Positions 50,871 through 59,459 of a DNA stretch of 64,000 bases are shown piece by piece. The DNA comes from Eggerthellaceae bacterium (lineage in GTDB: Bacteria; Actinomycetota; Coriobacteriia; Coriobacteriales; Eggerthellaceae). The position numbers and the translations under genes were made by a program. Location of the stretch: the NCBI GenBank assembly GCA_009782605.1, contig WRIR01000004.1, positions 62,001 through 126,000 on the forward strand. Reading direction: 5' to 3'. Numbering within the stretch: the first letter of the stretch is position 1; the number at the start of each line of letters is the position of its first letter. Under the pieces are notes generated by a model. That model was not told the DNA's origin. It did not search any database and saw only the letters and a program-made list of their open reading frames with translations.

Positions 50871-50930
50871 GTTCTTCATCGAGTACGGCCCTTCTACCAC
50901 CTCAAGTCCGGGGTCGCAGCAATGAAGAAC
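50871..50930. ncRNA. Hairpin 2 with the same core and a different stem
   Basis: A 9-bp stem GTTCTTCAT/ATGAAGAAC encloses 42 nt with the identical core at 50894-50916. The core is conserved while the stem differs completely, which is the pattern expected of a folded RNA or a recombination site. Confidence 0.45.
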
Positions 50931-50946
50931 AGAGCTTTCTCGCAAG

Positions 50947-50989
50947 GGCACGGTCTTGTCATCCCGTTAACAAACGACAAGGCCGTGCC
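50947..50989. terminator. Long hairpin after the surface-protein gene
   Basis: GGCACGGTCTTGTC and GACAAGGCCGTGCC pair over 14 bp with one G-T, loop of 15 nt, 41 bp after the stop of the surface-protein gene. No strong T-tract, so termination is probable but not certain. Confidence 0.5.
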
Positions 50990-51030
50990 ACTCTTTTATC
51001 CCTCGTGTGCTTATATGTCCGTGAGCTTGC

Positions 51031-54000
51031 TCAAGACTGGGCTGCCGCCCTGCCCGAAGAGACCCCGCTGCCGCCCTTCGTGCCCCTGTTCTTCAACAAG
51101 GCAGCAATCACGGGGGTGGCTATCTGCGCCAGCACCAAGAGTGCCAGCGGGATGGAATAGCCGTCCGCTATCGCCAGGGGGCCGGAGAAGTTCTGTGTGT
51201 TGAGCAGGATGGCCAAACCCTCGACGAAGGCCACGGTCGAGACCAGCATCACCGGCGCGTTCACATAGGTGGCCTTGTCCTTGCTGACCTTGCGTTCCTG
51301 CCTGTCCAGCCAGCTCTTGCGGTCTTTCTCACGCCTCACCATAAGCGCAACGCGCTGCTCGGCAGACATGGAGGCCCAGGAGGCCGGGTCGATGGGATCC
51401 TCGCGGTACTTCGGATCCTTGCGGCCGCGGTCGCGGAAGAGCCCGCCGGCTGTGACGAGAGCCAGCAGGCCCGAGAGGACGACGGCCACGACGTTGAAGA
51501 GCGCCCAGGGAGGCTGCTGCTCGGCGACCAAGGGGTTCTCCCCGCCGATATCCTCGGCGATGGGCACAAAGGCGAGTTTTTCGTCCTCAGGGTCCGCAGC
51601 AGGCTCTTCCTCATCGAGGACGATCTCGATGTCAGCCTCGTCCTCTGCTGCCACATCTGCATCATCTTGGCTCTGGGGGCTGGGGACATAGCTCGGAATC
51701 CGGGTTGTCGGGGGATTGCTCGGCGTGGCCGGGGCGGGGGTGTTGCTCGCCGCCGGCGGGTTATTGGGAGTGCTCGGAGTCGTCGGGGAGTTCGGTGTCG
51801 ACGGGTTGTTGGGGGCGGTCGGCGTATCGGCGGATTTCGCCCACTGGGCATAGACGGTCACGTCCGAGGTGACCGGGGTGGAGGCGCTGAACTGCGTGGC
51901 GGCCGCAAGCGTGGGCTCCGCAAGCTCAAGTACCCCGGTCCCGGGCTCGGTGGCCCAGTGCAGGAAGTCGTAGCCCGCACGGACCGGCTCGCTCGGCAGG
52001 TAGGCTAAAGTCGTCGCCGGTTCCTGGATGTAGATCCTGGTGGGCCCGGTCAAGGACCCCCCGTTGGCGTTGAAGGTCACCGCATGGCGGTTGGGGGGCG
52101 GCGGGGCGACCGCTGTGGTAGTGACGGTCGCGACAACAGCCGTGTGCACGCTCGGGTCGGCGGCGACGGCGAGCACCAGGCGGTACTGGCCGGCCTTGTT
52201 GGCGTAGCCGCCGAAGTCGGACACGGTGACGCTGGCCGACGTGCCGTCGAGCTTCGCGGCGGCGGCCTGGGAGAGCTCGACAGCCTGGTTAAGCTTGTTG
52301 GAGATGTCCACGGCGGAATCCTCAAGCGCGAACCCGGTGGCACCGATGATGTAGTCCCCGCCGAAGACGAAGCTGCCGTCGTCGACCACTACGGCGATGT
52401 TGACGGCGGTCTCGTTGCCGTCGGCGTCGATCACACGCAGGGTGACCGGATAGATGCCGGGCACGCTGCCCTGCACGCTGCCCTCTATCACGACCTTGCC
52501 GCTCAGGTCGCCGTCCTCGGGGTCCTCGGCGGTGAAGGCCGCGGCTATCAGGCCGGTAACGTCGCCATTCCCTTCGGAGACCGGTATGCGGACGGGCCCG
52601 TTGACGGTGATGGTCGGCGGCTCGCCCGAGACGATTTGGACGTTGAGCACGATTTCGACAAGGGAGTCGGCGTCGGCCATGCGCACGGTATAGAGGCCCG
52701 GCTCGGCCGCGAGGCCCCCGTCGTCCACGATGCGCACCGACTCGAAGACGTTGCCGTCCACCGGGTCGACGAGGATGGCCCCGCCCAAGAGGGCGTCGAC
52801 GAGCGCGTCACTGGAAAACAGCAGGCTGTCTGCTTCAAGCGGGTTCGCGGAGAGGATGGCAGCCACCTCGGAGACCCGCATCGTGGCATTTTGCCCGAAA
52901 ACGTATATGCGCGGCCCGGTCGGGTCGTCCGGGTCGAGGGGGGCGCTGTCGAGCACGTCGGCATCAACGACGGTCCCCTTGACGGTGGCGATGATGGCAC
53001 CGTCGGGGTCGTCCTCAGCAGAGACGGTGATCTCGTATTGCCCGAGCGCCTTGGTGTAGCCGTTTGCGTCGGCGACGGACAGCAGCCCCGAGGGGAGCTC
53101 TTCGCCCGTGGTGCCGTCAAAGGCGCGCGCGCTGGCCATCCCGAGCAGGTGTGCCTCGACCCGGGTGGCGGCAGGCGGGACGTCGGCCAAGGGGATGACG
53201 AAGGAGCTCGCCTCTACGACACGCCCCTCCCCGGGGGTGTAGCGCCCGTCGTTGACCACGACGACGCGCTGCGCCGTGACTATGTTCTCGTCGGAATCGG
53301 CCGAGTGCACCTGGTAGGTGACAGGGTAGATGCCCGCCCGGGAGGTGTCGACAGGGCGGCCCTGGTCGGTCGGATAACAGGTGACCAGGTGCGTGATGTC
53401 CCCGTCATTCGGGCAGACTGCGCTCACGCCGACAAGGGCGGCCGCTTCGTCCCACGCGCTTCCTACCGCAACCTCGAAGGGCGTTTGGACCAAGAGCGCC
53501 GGAGGGGCGGCATCGGCTGCAGGGGGGTCGTCCTCGGGCAGGGGCGGGGCGACTATCTCGCCGGTGATGCCCCTTGTCGGGGCGGCAAGGCCTTGGACCT
53601 TGAGGGTGAATTCATAGGCGCCCGGCATCTTGTCGGAGAAGTCTGGCGAAAGCGGGCCTGCCAGTTCGACCGTGAGGGGCTGGCCCTTGAAGCCGTAGGC
53701 CTCGGCGAAGGACAGGCGCACGACATCGGCCGCCGTGCCCGCGAAAGAGGCGTCCTCGGCCGAAACCGCGAAGTCCTGGGCCCCGATAAGGGCCTCGTTC
53801 TCCGCGTCCACTACGAAGCGCCCGTCGTTCACGACGACCGCGCGGGTGGCGGTGGCCGTGCCCTGCTCAGGCTTGGCATCGGGGTCGGCATCGGGGTCGG
53901 CATCGGGGTCGACGACCGTAGTGTAGGCGACCGTGTAGGTGACCGGGTAGACTCCGGCTGTGGCGGTGTCTATGTCGAGCACCGCGCCATCCTGGCCGGT

Positions 54001-54324
54001 GACGGTTATGTCGTTCGGGTCGAACGTGAAGCTCTTGGCATCGGCGTTGCCCACCCCCTGGAGCAGCTGGCCGCGCGTCAGGGCCGCAGGCTCTGGGGTC
54101 GCGTCCAGGACGAGCGGGCCGTCGAAGGCGATGACCGCCGGGCCCTCGTCGGCGGGAGGCTCAACCGACAGCAGCGCGCCGCCGATCCCTTCGGCGAAGG
54201 ATGTCGCCGGGCCGGCCACGAGGGCCGTGAGGCCCAGGGCCACGAGGCACATGAGCCCTTTCCGCACGGCGTTCGCCCTTCGGGCGCCCTGCCTTCCAGC
54301 ACAGGCGTTTTTTCGATTCTTCAT
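51031..54324 (-). CDS. Cell-surface repeat protein with C-terminal membrane anchor
   Basis: The start at 54324 (AGGGA 5 nt upstream) gives 1,097 residues. A signal peptide ends near SFA-EG (about residue 43). Three units of the DUF5011-like type found in the giant protein follow, with VVVNDGRF near 165, VVVNDGRY near 357 and VVDDGSF near 646. Then come a Listeria-Bacteroides type repeat (about 745-830, from HAVTFNANGG to VYAQW), a Pro/Ser/Thr/Asn-rich stalk (830-885) and an acidic stretch (888-920). One helix (about 944-967), a charged cytoplasmic segment with ASMSAEQRVALM, and two further hydrophobic segments end the protein. It is therefore anchored by membrane helices, not by sortase. The DNA for DPDADPDA (53877-53920) is a 12-bp tandem repeat. 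Confidence 0.88.
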   Translation of the reverse strand: MKNRKNACAGRQGARRANAVRKGLMCLVALGLTALVAGPATSFAEGIGGALLSVEPPADEGPAVIAFDGPLVLDATPEPAALTRGQLLQGVGNADAKSFTFDPNDITVTGQDGAVLDIDTATAGVYPVTYTVAYTTVVDPDADPDADPDAKPEQGTATATRAVVVNDGRFVVDAENEALIGAQDFAVSAEDASFAGTAADVVRLSFAEAYGFKGQPLTVELAGPLSPDFSDKMPGAYEFTLKVQGLAAPTRGITGEIVAPPLPEDDPPAADAAPPALLVQTPFEVAVGSAWDEAAALVGVSAVCPNDGDITHLVTCYPTDQGRPVDTSRAGIYPVTYQVHSADSDENIVTAQRVVVVNDGRYTPGEGRVVEASSFVIPLADVPPAATRVEAHLLGMASARAFDGTTGEELPSGLLSVADANGYTKALGQYEITVSAEDDPDGAIIATVKGTVVDADVLDSAPLDPDDPTGPRIYVFGQNATMRVSEVAAILSANPLEADSLLFSSDALVDALLGGAILVDPVDGNVFESVRIVDDGGLAAEPGLYTVRMADADSLVEIVLNVQIVSGEPPTITVNGPVRIPVSEGNGDVTGLIAAAFTAEDPEDGDLSGKVVIEGSVQGSVPGIYPVTLRVIDADGNETAVNIAVVVDDGSFVFGGDYIIGATGFALEDSAVDISNKLNQAVELSQAAAAKLDGTSASVTVSDFGGYANKAGQYRLVLAVAADPSVHTAVVATVTTTAVAPPPPNRHAVTFNANGGSLTGPTRIYIQEPATTLAYLPSEPVRAGYDFLHWATEPGTGVLELAEPTLAAATQFSASTPVTSDVTVYAQWAKSADTPTAPNNPSTPNSPTTPSTPNNPPAASNTPAPATPSNPPTTRIPSYVPSPQSQDDADVAAEDEADIEIVLDEEEPAADPEDEKLAFVPIAEDIGGENPLVAEQQPPWALFNVVAVVLSGLLALVTAGGLFRDRGRKDPKYREDPIDPASWASMSAEQRVALMVRREKDRKSWLDRQERKVSKDKATYVNAPVMLVSTVAFVEGLAILLNTQNFSGPLAIADGYSIPLALLVLAQIATPVIAALLKNRGTKGGSGVSSGRAAAQS
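53877..53920 (-). repeat. 12-bp tandem repeat coding DPDA
   Basis: GGCATCGGGGTC is repeated three times in the first DUF5011-like unit, giving DPDADPDADPDA. It interrupts the usual VTDSDGN landmark of that unit and is a likely slippage site. Confidence 0.75.
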
Positions 54325-55034
54325 GGAATCCCTACCCTTTTCCCGGGTATAATCTGTGGTTTCTGTGAGCATCATCGCTGATCCGTTCTTGTCGCTTCGC
54401 AAAAACACTTTATCGCCCACAAACAACCCGCAAGCTCTGCGCAAAGGGCGTTCTTGTGAGCCTTTCTACCTCCGTTTTGACACAGTTTTACCTAGATACA
54501 GTATACTCTCAAGGCTTCCCCAAGAAAACCGGTAACAAACGAAGGCGTTATACAATTTCGCCATACTCCACCATTTCTTCATAATGTGTTCGAGAGGGGC
54601 GGCAAGACCCGCCTATCCCCTGCGTATCCCTTGCTTGCACGGGGGGTTAGGCCCCTGTATATTTTGACGTTATCATGCTGTTAACTGTATTTCTTAAAAA
54701 GTTCATGCTTTTTTTCCGAATAAAGAGTATCATGTACGCGCCACGTAATATGGCAACGGCTCTTTGTTTCTTGTCAACTCCTAGGGACTCGAAAAAAAGG
54801 GCTGGTTGAGGCCTATAGCATGCGCGAATAATTGCAATCCTACCACCCCTAGGCAATAGTGAGTGTGTGCTGTAGGCCTCCCGTCTTTCAATACCGATAA
54901 ATACATAGTAGGAACGTTCTCATCTTGTCCTATGCCCCGCGTCATTGCGGGCCTGACCCGCAATCTTGCCCGTTCCGGTCGGGCCGCGCTACAAGACATA
55001 GCGGAAACGTCCCCATTGTGTCCTGCTGTTCCTG
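54325..55034. other. 710-bp region between hypF and the surface protein; promoter and one repeat
   Basis: No convincing gene. On the minus strand TATACT at 54500-54505 is a plausible -10 for the surface-protein gene, which implies a leader of about 170 nt. The middle (54540-54900) is AT-rich with no recognised feature, apart from a short hairpin GGCG-N11-CGCC near 54545-54563. A family C hairpin lies at 54944-54964 and its GC-rich flank runs to 55010. Confidence 0.45.
54944..54964. repeat. Hairpin repeat, family C, copy 2
   Basis: ATTGCGGG-CCTGA-CCCGCAAT, a perfect 8-bp stem with a 5-nt loop; nearly identical to 41232-41252. Confidence 0.75.
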
Positions 55035-57518
55035 CTATTCCTGCTGTTCCGCCTGGGCGATACAGGCCTGCCCGTAGGAGATGCAGCCGTCGTTGGGGGG
55101 GAGCTCCCGGTTGATGGCGACCGTGAGGCCTTCTGGCGGCATTAGCCGCAGGCAGCGCTCGGTCAGGTAGCGGTTCATGAAGACCCCGCCCGAGAGCGCG
55201 ACGGTCTCGATGCCGTAGGCCATACGGGCCATGGAGCCGATGTCGACGAGCGCCGCTGCGATGCCGTTGTGAAAGCGCAGGGCGATCTCGGAGACCGGGC
55301 GGCCTGCGACACGATCGTCGAGCAGGGCCCTGAACAGGGGGGCGGCGTCGAGCAGGACGACCGAGGTGTCCTGCGCCGTGCTCTTTGCGGTCGCCGTGTT
55401 CTTGACGAGATCAACCGGGTAGGCCTCGTCGCCCGCCGCCTGCCCGATGGCCGCCTCAAGCAGGACGGCCCCCTCCCCCTCGTAGCGCGGCTCGACACAG
55501 ATGCCCAACATCGCCGATGCCGCATCGAAGATGCGGCCGACCGAGGAAGTAACTGGGGTGTTCAGCCCCTTTTCGATCATCTGGGCGACGAGGGCGGCCT
55601 CGGTGCCGAGGCTTTCGAGCACTCCTTGGGCTGCCTCGTGCTCCAGCAGGTCAAAAGCCCACAGCACCCCATAGGCCATGCGAAGGGGTCGCTTGATGGC
55701 AGCAGCCCCACCCGGCATCGGGACGTAGGCGAAGTTGGCGAAGCGCTCGAAGGCCCGGTAGTTGCAGATGAGGACTTCCCCGCCCCAGATGGCCCCGTCG
55801 ATGCCGTAGCCGGTGCCGTCTAGGGCGATGCCCGTGACCGGCGCGTCCAGGCCGTGTTCCGCCATGACCGACACGATGTGGGCGTGATGGTGCTGGACTG
55901 CGGTGACAGGCAGCCCGGCGGGCTTCTCCTTGCCGGGGGGCCCGACCTTGTCGAGGAGTTCGTGCTGGTCGAGGGGCCGTTCCTGCTCAAGGGCCCATTT
56001 GGTCGTGAGGTATTCGGGGTGGAGGTCGGCGGCAAGACGGCGCGGCACGATGCCGAACAGGCGCTCATAGCACTTCTTCGCCGCAAGCCAGGCATCGAAG
56101 GCCTCCGCGTTCTCCATGTCGCCGATATGCTGCGAGACGAAGGCCTCCGTGCCCCGCGTCATGCAGAAGGTGTTCTTCTGCTCGGGGCCGGCGGCGAAGG
56201 TGTCGCCCTGCGTGTCCTGCGTGGCCTGCGTGTCCTGCGTGCACTGCGTGTCCTGCGTGGCCTGTGTGGCCTGCGTGTCCTGCGCAGGCAGGGCGAGGGG
56301 CATGGGCGCATAACCACGTGCGCGGCGGATGAACTGCAGGGCATAGGTGCTGCCTCCCGCGTCGAGCACGCGCACCACCGAGTCGTCGTAGCGTGCGAGG
56401 ATGGCCCGGTCGTGTCCCAAAAACGCATCGGCAACCCGAGACAGGCGCCGATGCGCCTCCTGGTCGTCAGTCACGATCGGCTCGTCGTGGATGTTCCCCG
56501 AGGTCATGACGAGCATCCCGCCGAAGCCGCGAAGCAGCAGGTGCTGAATCGGCGTAGAGGGCAGCATGGCGCCGAGCTCGGTCAAGCCGTCGGCCAGGCC
56601 CAAAGCGAAGGTCGCACCGGGACGCTTCCTCAACAAGACGATGGGGCGGGCCGGCTCGGCAAGCAGTTTTTCCTCCGCCTCGTTCACCAGACAGCAAAGG
56701 CGCAGGGTGGCGAGGTCGGGCACCATCACAGCGAAGGCCTGTCCCGCCCGACGCTTGCGCGCACGGAGCTCGCGCAGGGCCTCGGGGTTGGCAGCGTCGC
56801 AGGCCAGGTGGAAGCCGCCGAGCCCCTTCACCGCAAGTATCTTGCCTGCGTGCAGCATCTCGACCGCACGGGCAAGGATGGCATCGCTTTCTTCCCGCGT
56901 GCGGCCCCATCGCAGAGTGTCTTCGCCCCCGCCCGGTGCCGCCTCCTTCCAGCTGATGTGCGGCCCGCACTTGAAGCAGGCGTTGGGCTGCGCGTGGAAG
57001 CGGCGGTCGAGTGGGTCGTCGTAGGCGCCTTGGCACTGCGGGCACATCGTGAAGCCCCCCATCGACGTGCTCCCCCGGTCGTAGGGCAGCGATTCGATGA
57101 TGGTGAAGCGCGGGCCGCAGTTCGTGCAGTTGATGAAGGGGTAACGGAAGCGCCGGTCGCCTTCGTCGAAGAGCTCCCGGACACAGTCCTCGCAGGTGGC
57201 GAGGTCGGGCGATATGAGAGTCGTCTTTTCCACCGCGCCTTCCTGCGAGAAGCGGATCTCGAAGGCCTCGAAGCCTTCGAGCGGTACTTCTTTCATCTCG
57301 ATCTCGTCGATTTGCGAGGCCGCGGGCGGGTCTTCGGACAGCGCCAGCACAAATTCGTCAAGGAGCCGTGCCTCCCCTTCCGCATGGATGGAGACCCCGT
57401 CGGCCGCGTTCAGGACCCAGCCGGCAATAAGATGGCGCTTCGCCAGGCGGTAGACGAAGGGCCGGAAGCCGACTCCTTGCACCACGCCCCTTACTTGGAT
57501 GTCCAGGGCCTCAATCAC
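55035..57518 (-). CDS. hypF: Hydrogenase maturation carbamoyltransferase HypF
   Basis: The 827-residue protein makes the thiocarboxamide used for the CN ligands of [NiFe] hydrogenase. The acylphosphatase domain (RGVVQGVGFRPFVYRLA, about 10-26), two zinc fingers (CEDCVREL, CTNCGPRF, CPQCQGAY, CFKCGPH, about 105-190), the YrdC domain (ILAVKGLGGFHLACDAAN) and the Kae1-like domain (QHHHAHIVSVMAEHG, LSGGVFMNRYLTERCLRLM) are all present. The GTG start overlaps the pgi stop by 4 bp. No other hyp or hydrogenase gene is in the window. Between the YrdC and Kae1 parts there is an unusual run of about nine x-Thr-Gln triplets. Confidence 0.96.
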   Translation of the reverse strand: MIEALDIQVRGVVQGVGFRPFVYRLAKRHLIAGWVLNAADGVSIHAEGEARLLDEFVLALSEDPPAASQIDEIEMKEVPLEGFEAFEIRFSQEGAVEKTTLISPDLATCEDCVRELFDEGDRRFRYPFINCTNCGPRFTIIESLPYDRGSTSMGGFTMCPQCQGAYDDPLDRRFHAQPNACFKCGPHISWKEAAPGGGEDTLRWGRTREESDAILARAVEMLHAGKILAVKGLGGFHLACDAANPEALRELRARKRRAGQAFAVMVPDLATLRLCCLVNEAEEKLLAEPARPIVLLRKRPGATFALGLADGLTELGAMLPSTPIQHLLLRGFGGMLVMTSGNIHDEPIVTDDQEAHRRLSRVADAFLGHDRAILARYDDSVVRVLDAGGSTYALQFIRRARGYAPMPLALPAQDTQATQATQDTQCTQDTQATQDTQGDTFAAGPEQKNTFCMTRGTEAFVSQHIGDMENAEAFDAWLAAKKCYERLFGIVPRRLAADLHPEYLTTKWALEQERPLDQHELLDKVGPPGKEKPAGLPVTAVQHHHAHIVSVMAEHGLDAPVTGIALDGTGYGIDGAIWGGEVLICNYRAFERFANFAYVPMPGGAAAIKRPLRMAYGVLWAFDLLEHEAAQGVLESLGTEAALVAQMIEKGLNTPVTSSVGRIFDAASAMLGICVEPRYEGEGAVLLEAAIGQAAGDEAYPVDLVKNTATAKSTAQDTSVVLLDAAPLFRALLDDRVAGRPVSEIALRFHNGIAAALVDIGSMARMAYGIETVALSGGVFMNRYLTERCLRLMPPEGLTVAINRELPPNDGCISYGQACIAQAEQQE
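56205..56286 (-). repeat. 9-bp tandem repeat inside hypF coding (A/D)TQ triplets
   Basis: The forward-strand unit TGTCCTGCG and its variants run for about 82 bp, giving repeated DTQ and ATQ at the linker before the AEQKNTFC-type segment. Most HypF proteins have only a short linker here. It stays in frame. Confidence 0.8.
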
Positions 57519-59302
57519 GGGGCTTTTGCCGACGGCGCGGCAGCGGCGGCCACAGCAGCTTCCGCAGCCGACACGACCGCCCCCGCAGCCGATGGCGCGT
57601 CAAGCCTCTCAAGCGTCTTCACGATGAGGTCGGACAAGGCCCGCAGGGTCACGCCCGAGTTGTCGGGCAGGTGGATGTGGATGCAGCGGCGGCCCCGCTC
57701 GGCCAGAACCTTCAAATCGCCCGCGGCCTGCGCCTTTGCGAGTGCGCCGAGGCTTTCCGCCTTGCCTTCGAGGACGATGTCCTTCAGCTCGTCGGCAGAG
57801 ACTATCAGGAAGGCCCCCTTGTCGGGCCCGCCTTTTTGGAACTGCCCCGTCGAATGGAGGTAGCGGGGGCCGACTTCCAGGCAGGAGGCCACCCTGCACT
57901 TGTCGCCCACGCTGTGCCGGATGTTCTCAAGCGCCTCCCGCCGCCCCTCGCCCGTGAAGGGCAGGAACACGTTGAGCGCGAAATAGTCCCCCGGCACGAT
58001 GCTCCCCAGAAAGGCGGCAAGCGCGTCCGGGAGGCTTTTGGCATGTGCGAAGCAGGGCGCCAGGCTGACCTCGACCGCGCCGGTCTGGATCGCCCCCACG
58101 TAGTCCTCGACGAAGTCCGGCTCGGGCTGGCCCTTCTCAAGGATTTCCAGCACCGCGGCCTTCGCGGAGGCGACATCGGGCTGGTCGAAGGGGCACAGCC
58201 TCATGAGGTAGGCGCACATGGTGATGGCGTACTCCCACATCACGAAATGCTCGGCGAGCTCGGCGACGGTGTCGATCTTGAAGTTGACACGCGGGATGGC
58301 ATTGTCGATGTAGGCAAGGCTCATCTCAAAGTTCTTGCGCTCGTCCCACAGGTCGGTCTTCGTCTGGTACACGATGACGTTGCGGTCGCCCGTGTCCTGC
58401 GAGAGCAGCAGGGCGTCGAGCTCGATGTTCGGGAGGATGCCGCGCCCCTCCTTCCCCAGGCTCTCCGCGACCAGCTGCTCGATCCAGAGGCCGAACACGC
58501 GGCCCCGCTTCGGGGTAAGGAAGCTGAACTTGTCGCGGCCCTGCAGGTAGTTGTCGAAGAAGAAGGCAGCCAAGCCGATGGCGGGGTTGTCGATGGCGTC
58601 CTCGGAGCAGCGCTTCTCCGCCTCGACCGCGTGTGCGACGAACTCGTCGATATCGATGCCTGCGAGGGCCGCGGGCAAAAGCCCGAAGACTGAAAGGGCC
58701 GAGAAACGCCCGCCCACGTCCTCTTCCCCGGAAAACACCGCTAACCAGCCCTCTTCGGTCGCCTGCCTCTCAAGGCCCGACCCGGCGTCGGTGACCGCCA
58801 CGAGGTGCCGCACGATCTCTGATTCGTCCATCGTCTGCGCCAGCATGGCGCGCACCGCCTGGAGAGCAAGCTGCGGCTCTATCGTGGAGCCGCTTTTCGA
58901 GGAAACGATGAACAGGCTCGACTCCGGTTCCACTATCGCAAAGAGCTCGCGGAAGCGGACGGGGGACACCGAGTCGAGCGTCCGGAAGGCGACCGTGCCG
59001 GAATCGGCCTTGTTGTACTTCGTGATGGTCATGGGGGCCTGCGTCGATCCGCCCTGCCCGATCAGCACCACGGTCCTGACGCCCTGCTCGGCGGCCGCGC
59101 GTGCGAAGTCCCTGATCTTTTTCAGAGGCATCGGGGGCCGGCTTGCCAGGTCCGTCCAGCCCATGCGCTTTTGCGCGGTCGTGTAGGCTTCCTCGGAGAA
59201 GTCGAACAACGTGGCATCCTTGTGGAAAATACGGCTCGCGACCCTTTCCTTGACCAGGGATTTTGCAGAAGGATACAGTTTTTCTACTTCACCGATTAGC
59301 AT
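57515..59302 (-). CDS. pgi: Glucose-6-phosphate isomerase (transaldolase-fusion type)
   Basis: The start at 59302 has AGGAG upstream; an in-frame start at 59347 has no site. The 595-residue product has the SIS-type sugar isomerase core (VVLIGQGGSTQAPMTITKYN; SLFIVSSKSGSTIEPQLALQ) and the C-terminal region (LHSTGQFQKGGPDKGAFLIV) seen in the isomerase half of the bifunctional transaldolase-isomerase proteins and in stand-alone relatives. It interconverts glucose-6-phosphate and fructose-6-phosphate. An Ala-rich tail (about 560-595) is an oddity. It is coupled to hypF by a 4-bp overlap. Confidence 0.85.
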   Translation of the reverse strand: MLIGEVEKLYPSAKSLVKERVASRIFHKDATLFDFSEEAYTTAQKRMGWTDLASRPPMPLKKIRDFARAAAEQGVRTVVLIGQGGSTQAPMTITKYNKADSGTVAFRTLDSVSPVRFRELFAIVEPESSLFIVSSKSGSTIEPQLALQAVRAMLAQTMDESEIVRHLVAVTDAGSGLERQATEEGWLAVFSGEEDVGGRFSALSVFGLLPAALAGIDIDEFVAHAVEAEKRCSEDAIDNPAIGLAAFFFDNYLQGRDKFSFLTPKRGRVFGLWIEQLVAESLGKEGRGILPNIELDALLLSQDTGDRNVIVYQTKTDLWDERKNFEMSLAYIDNAIPRVNFKIDTVAELAEHFVMWEYAITMCAYLMRLCPFDQPDVASAKAAVLEILEKGQPEPDFVEDYVGAIQTGAVEVSLAPCFAHAKSLPDALAAFLGSIVPGDYFALNVFLPFTGEGRREALENIRHSVGDKCRVASCLEVGPRYLHSTGQFQKGGPDKGAFLIVSADELKDIVLEGKAESLGALAKAQAAGDLKVLAERGRRCIHIHLPDNSGVTLRALSDLIVKTLERLDAPSAAGAVVSAAEAAVAAAAAPSAKAP

Positions 59303-59419
59303 GTTGCCTACTCCTAGAGACCGCAAGTGCGACTGCGCCGCCCCCAAGGACGGCGCAATACGCTACTTCCATTCCATGACACCGCCCTCGGATCGGGCGG
59401 CCTTGCTTGGCTGTTGTAT

Positions 59420-59459
59420 CAGTCTACAGCCGTTCCAGTCTACGGCTCAGTCTACAGCC
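59420..59459. repeat. Three 12-bp direct repeats at the pspA stop
   Basis: CAGTCTACAGCC at 59420 and 59448, and CAGTCTACGGCT at 59436. The last copy includes the pspA stop codon at 59452. Confidence 0.7.

Larger units (their letters stand above)
50521..51030. other. 510-bp region rich in hairpins, no protein gene
   Basis: I find no coding frame with a convincing product. It carries the upstream region of the luxR gene, two TTTCACC/TCACCTG-type palindromes, two tandem hairpins sharing an identical 23-nt core, and a long hairpin near the end of the surface-protein gene. Each is listed separately. Confidence 0.6.

Noticed and set aside
50818-50930. A minimal CRISPR array (two repeats)
   Set aside because: Only two copies of the core, each inside its own different hairpin, and no cas genes nearby.
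51667-54381. Long plus-strand frames opposite the second surface protein
   Set aside because: Same antisense effect; composition is Gly/Val/Arg/Asp-rich without recognisable domains.
54647-54856. A 69-codon minus frame in the gap before the surface protein
   Set aside because: No ribosome site, no family, and composition like the AT-rich intergenic DNA.
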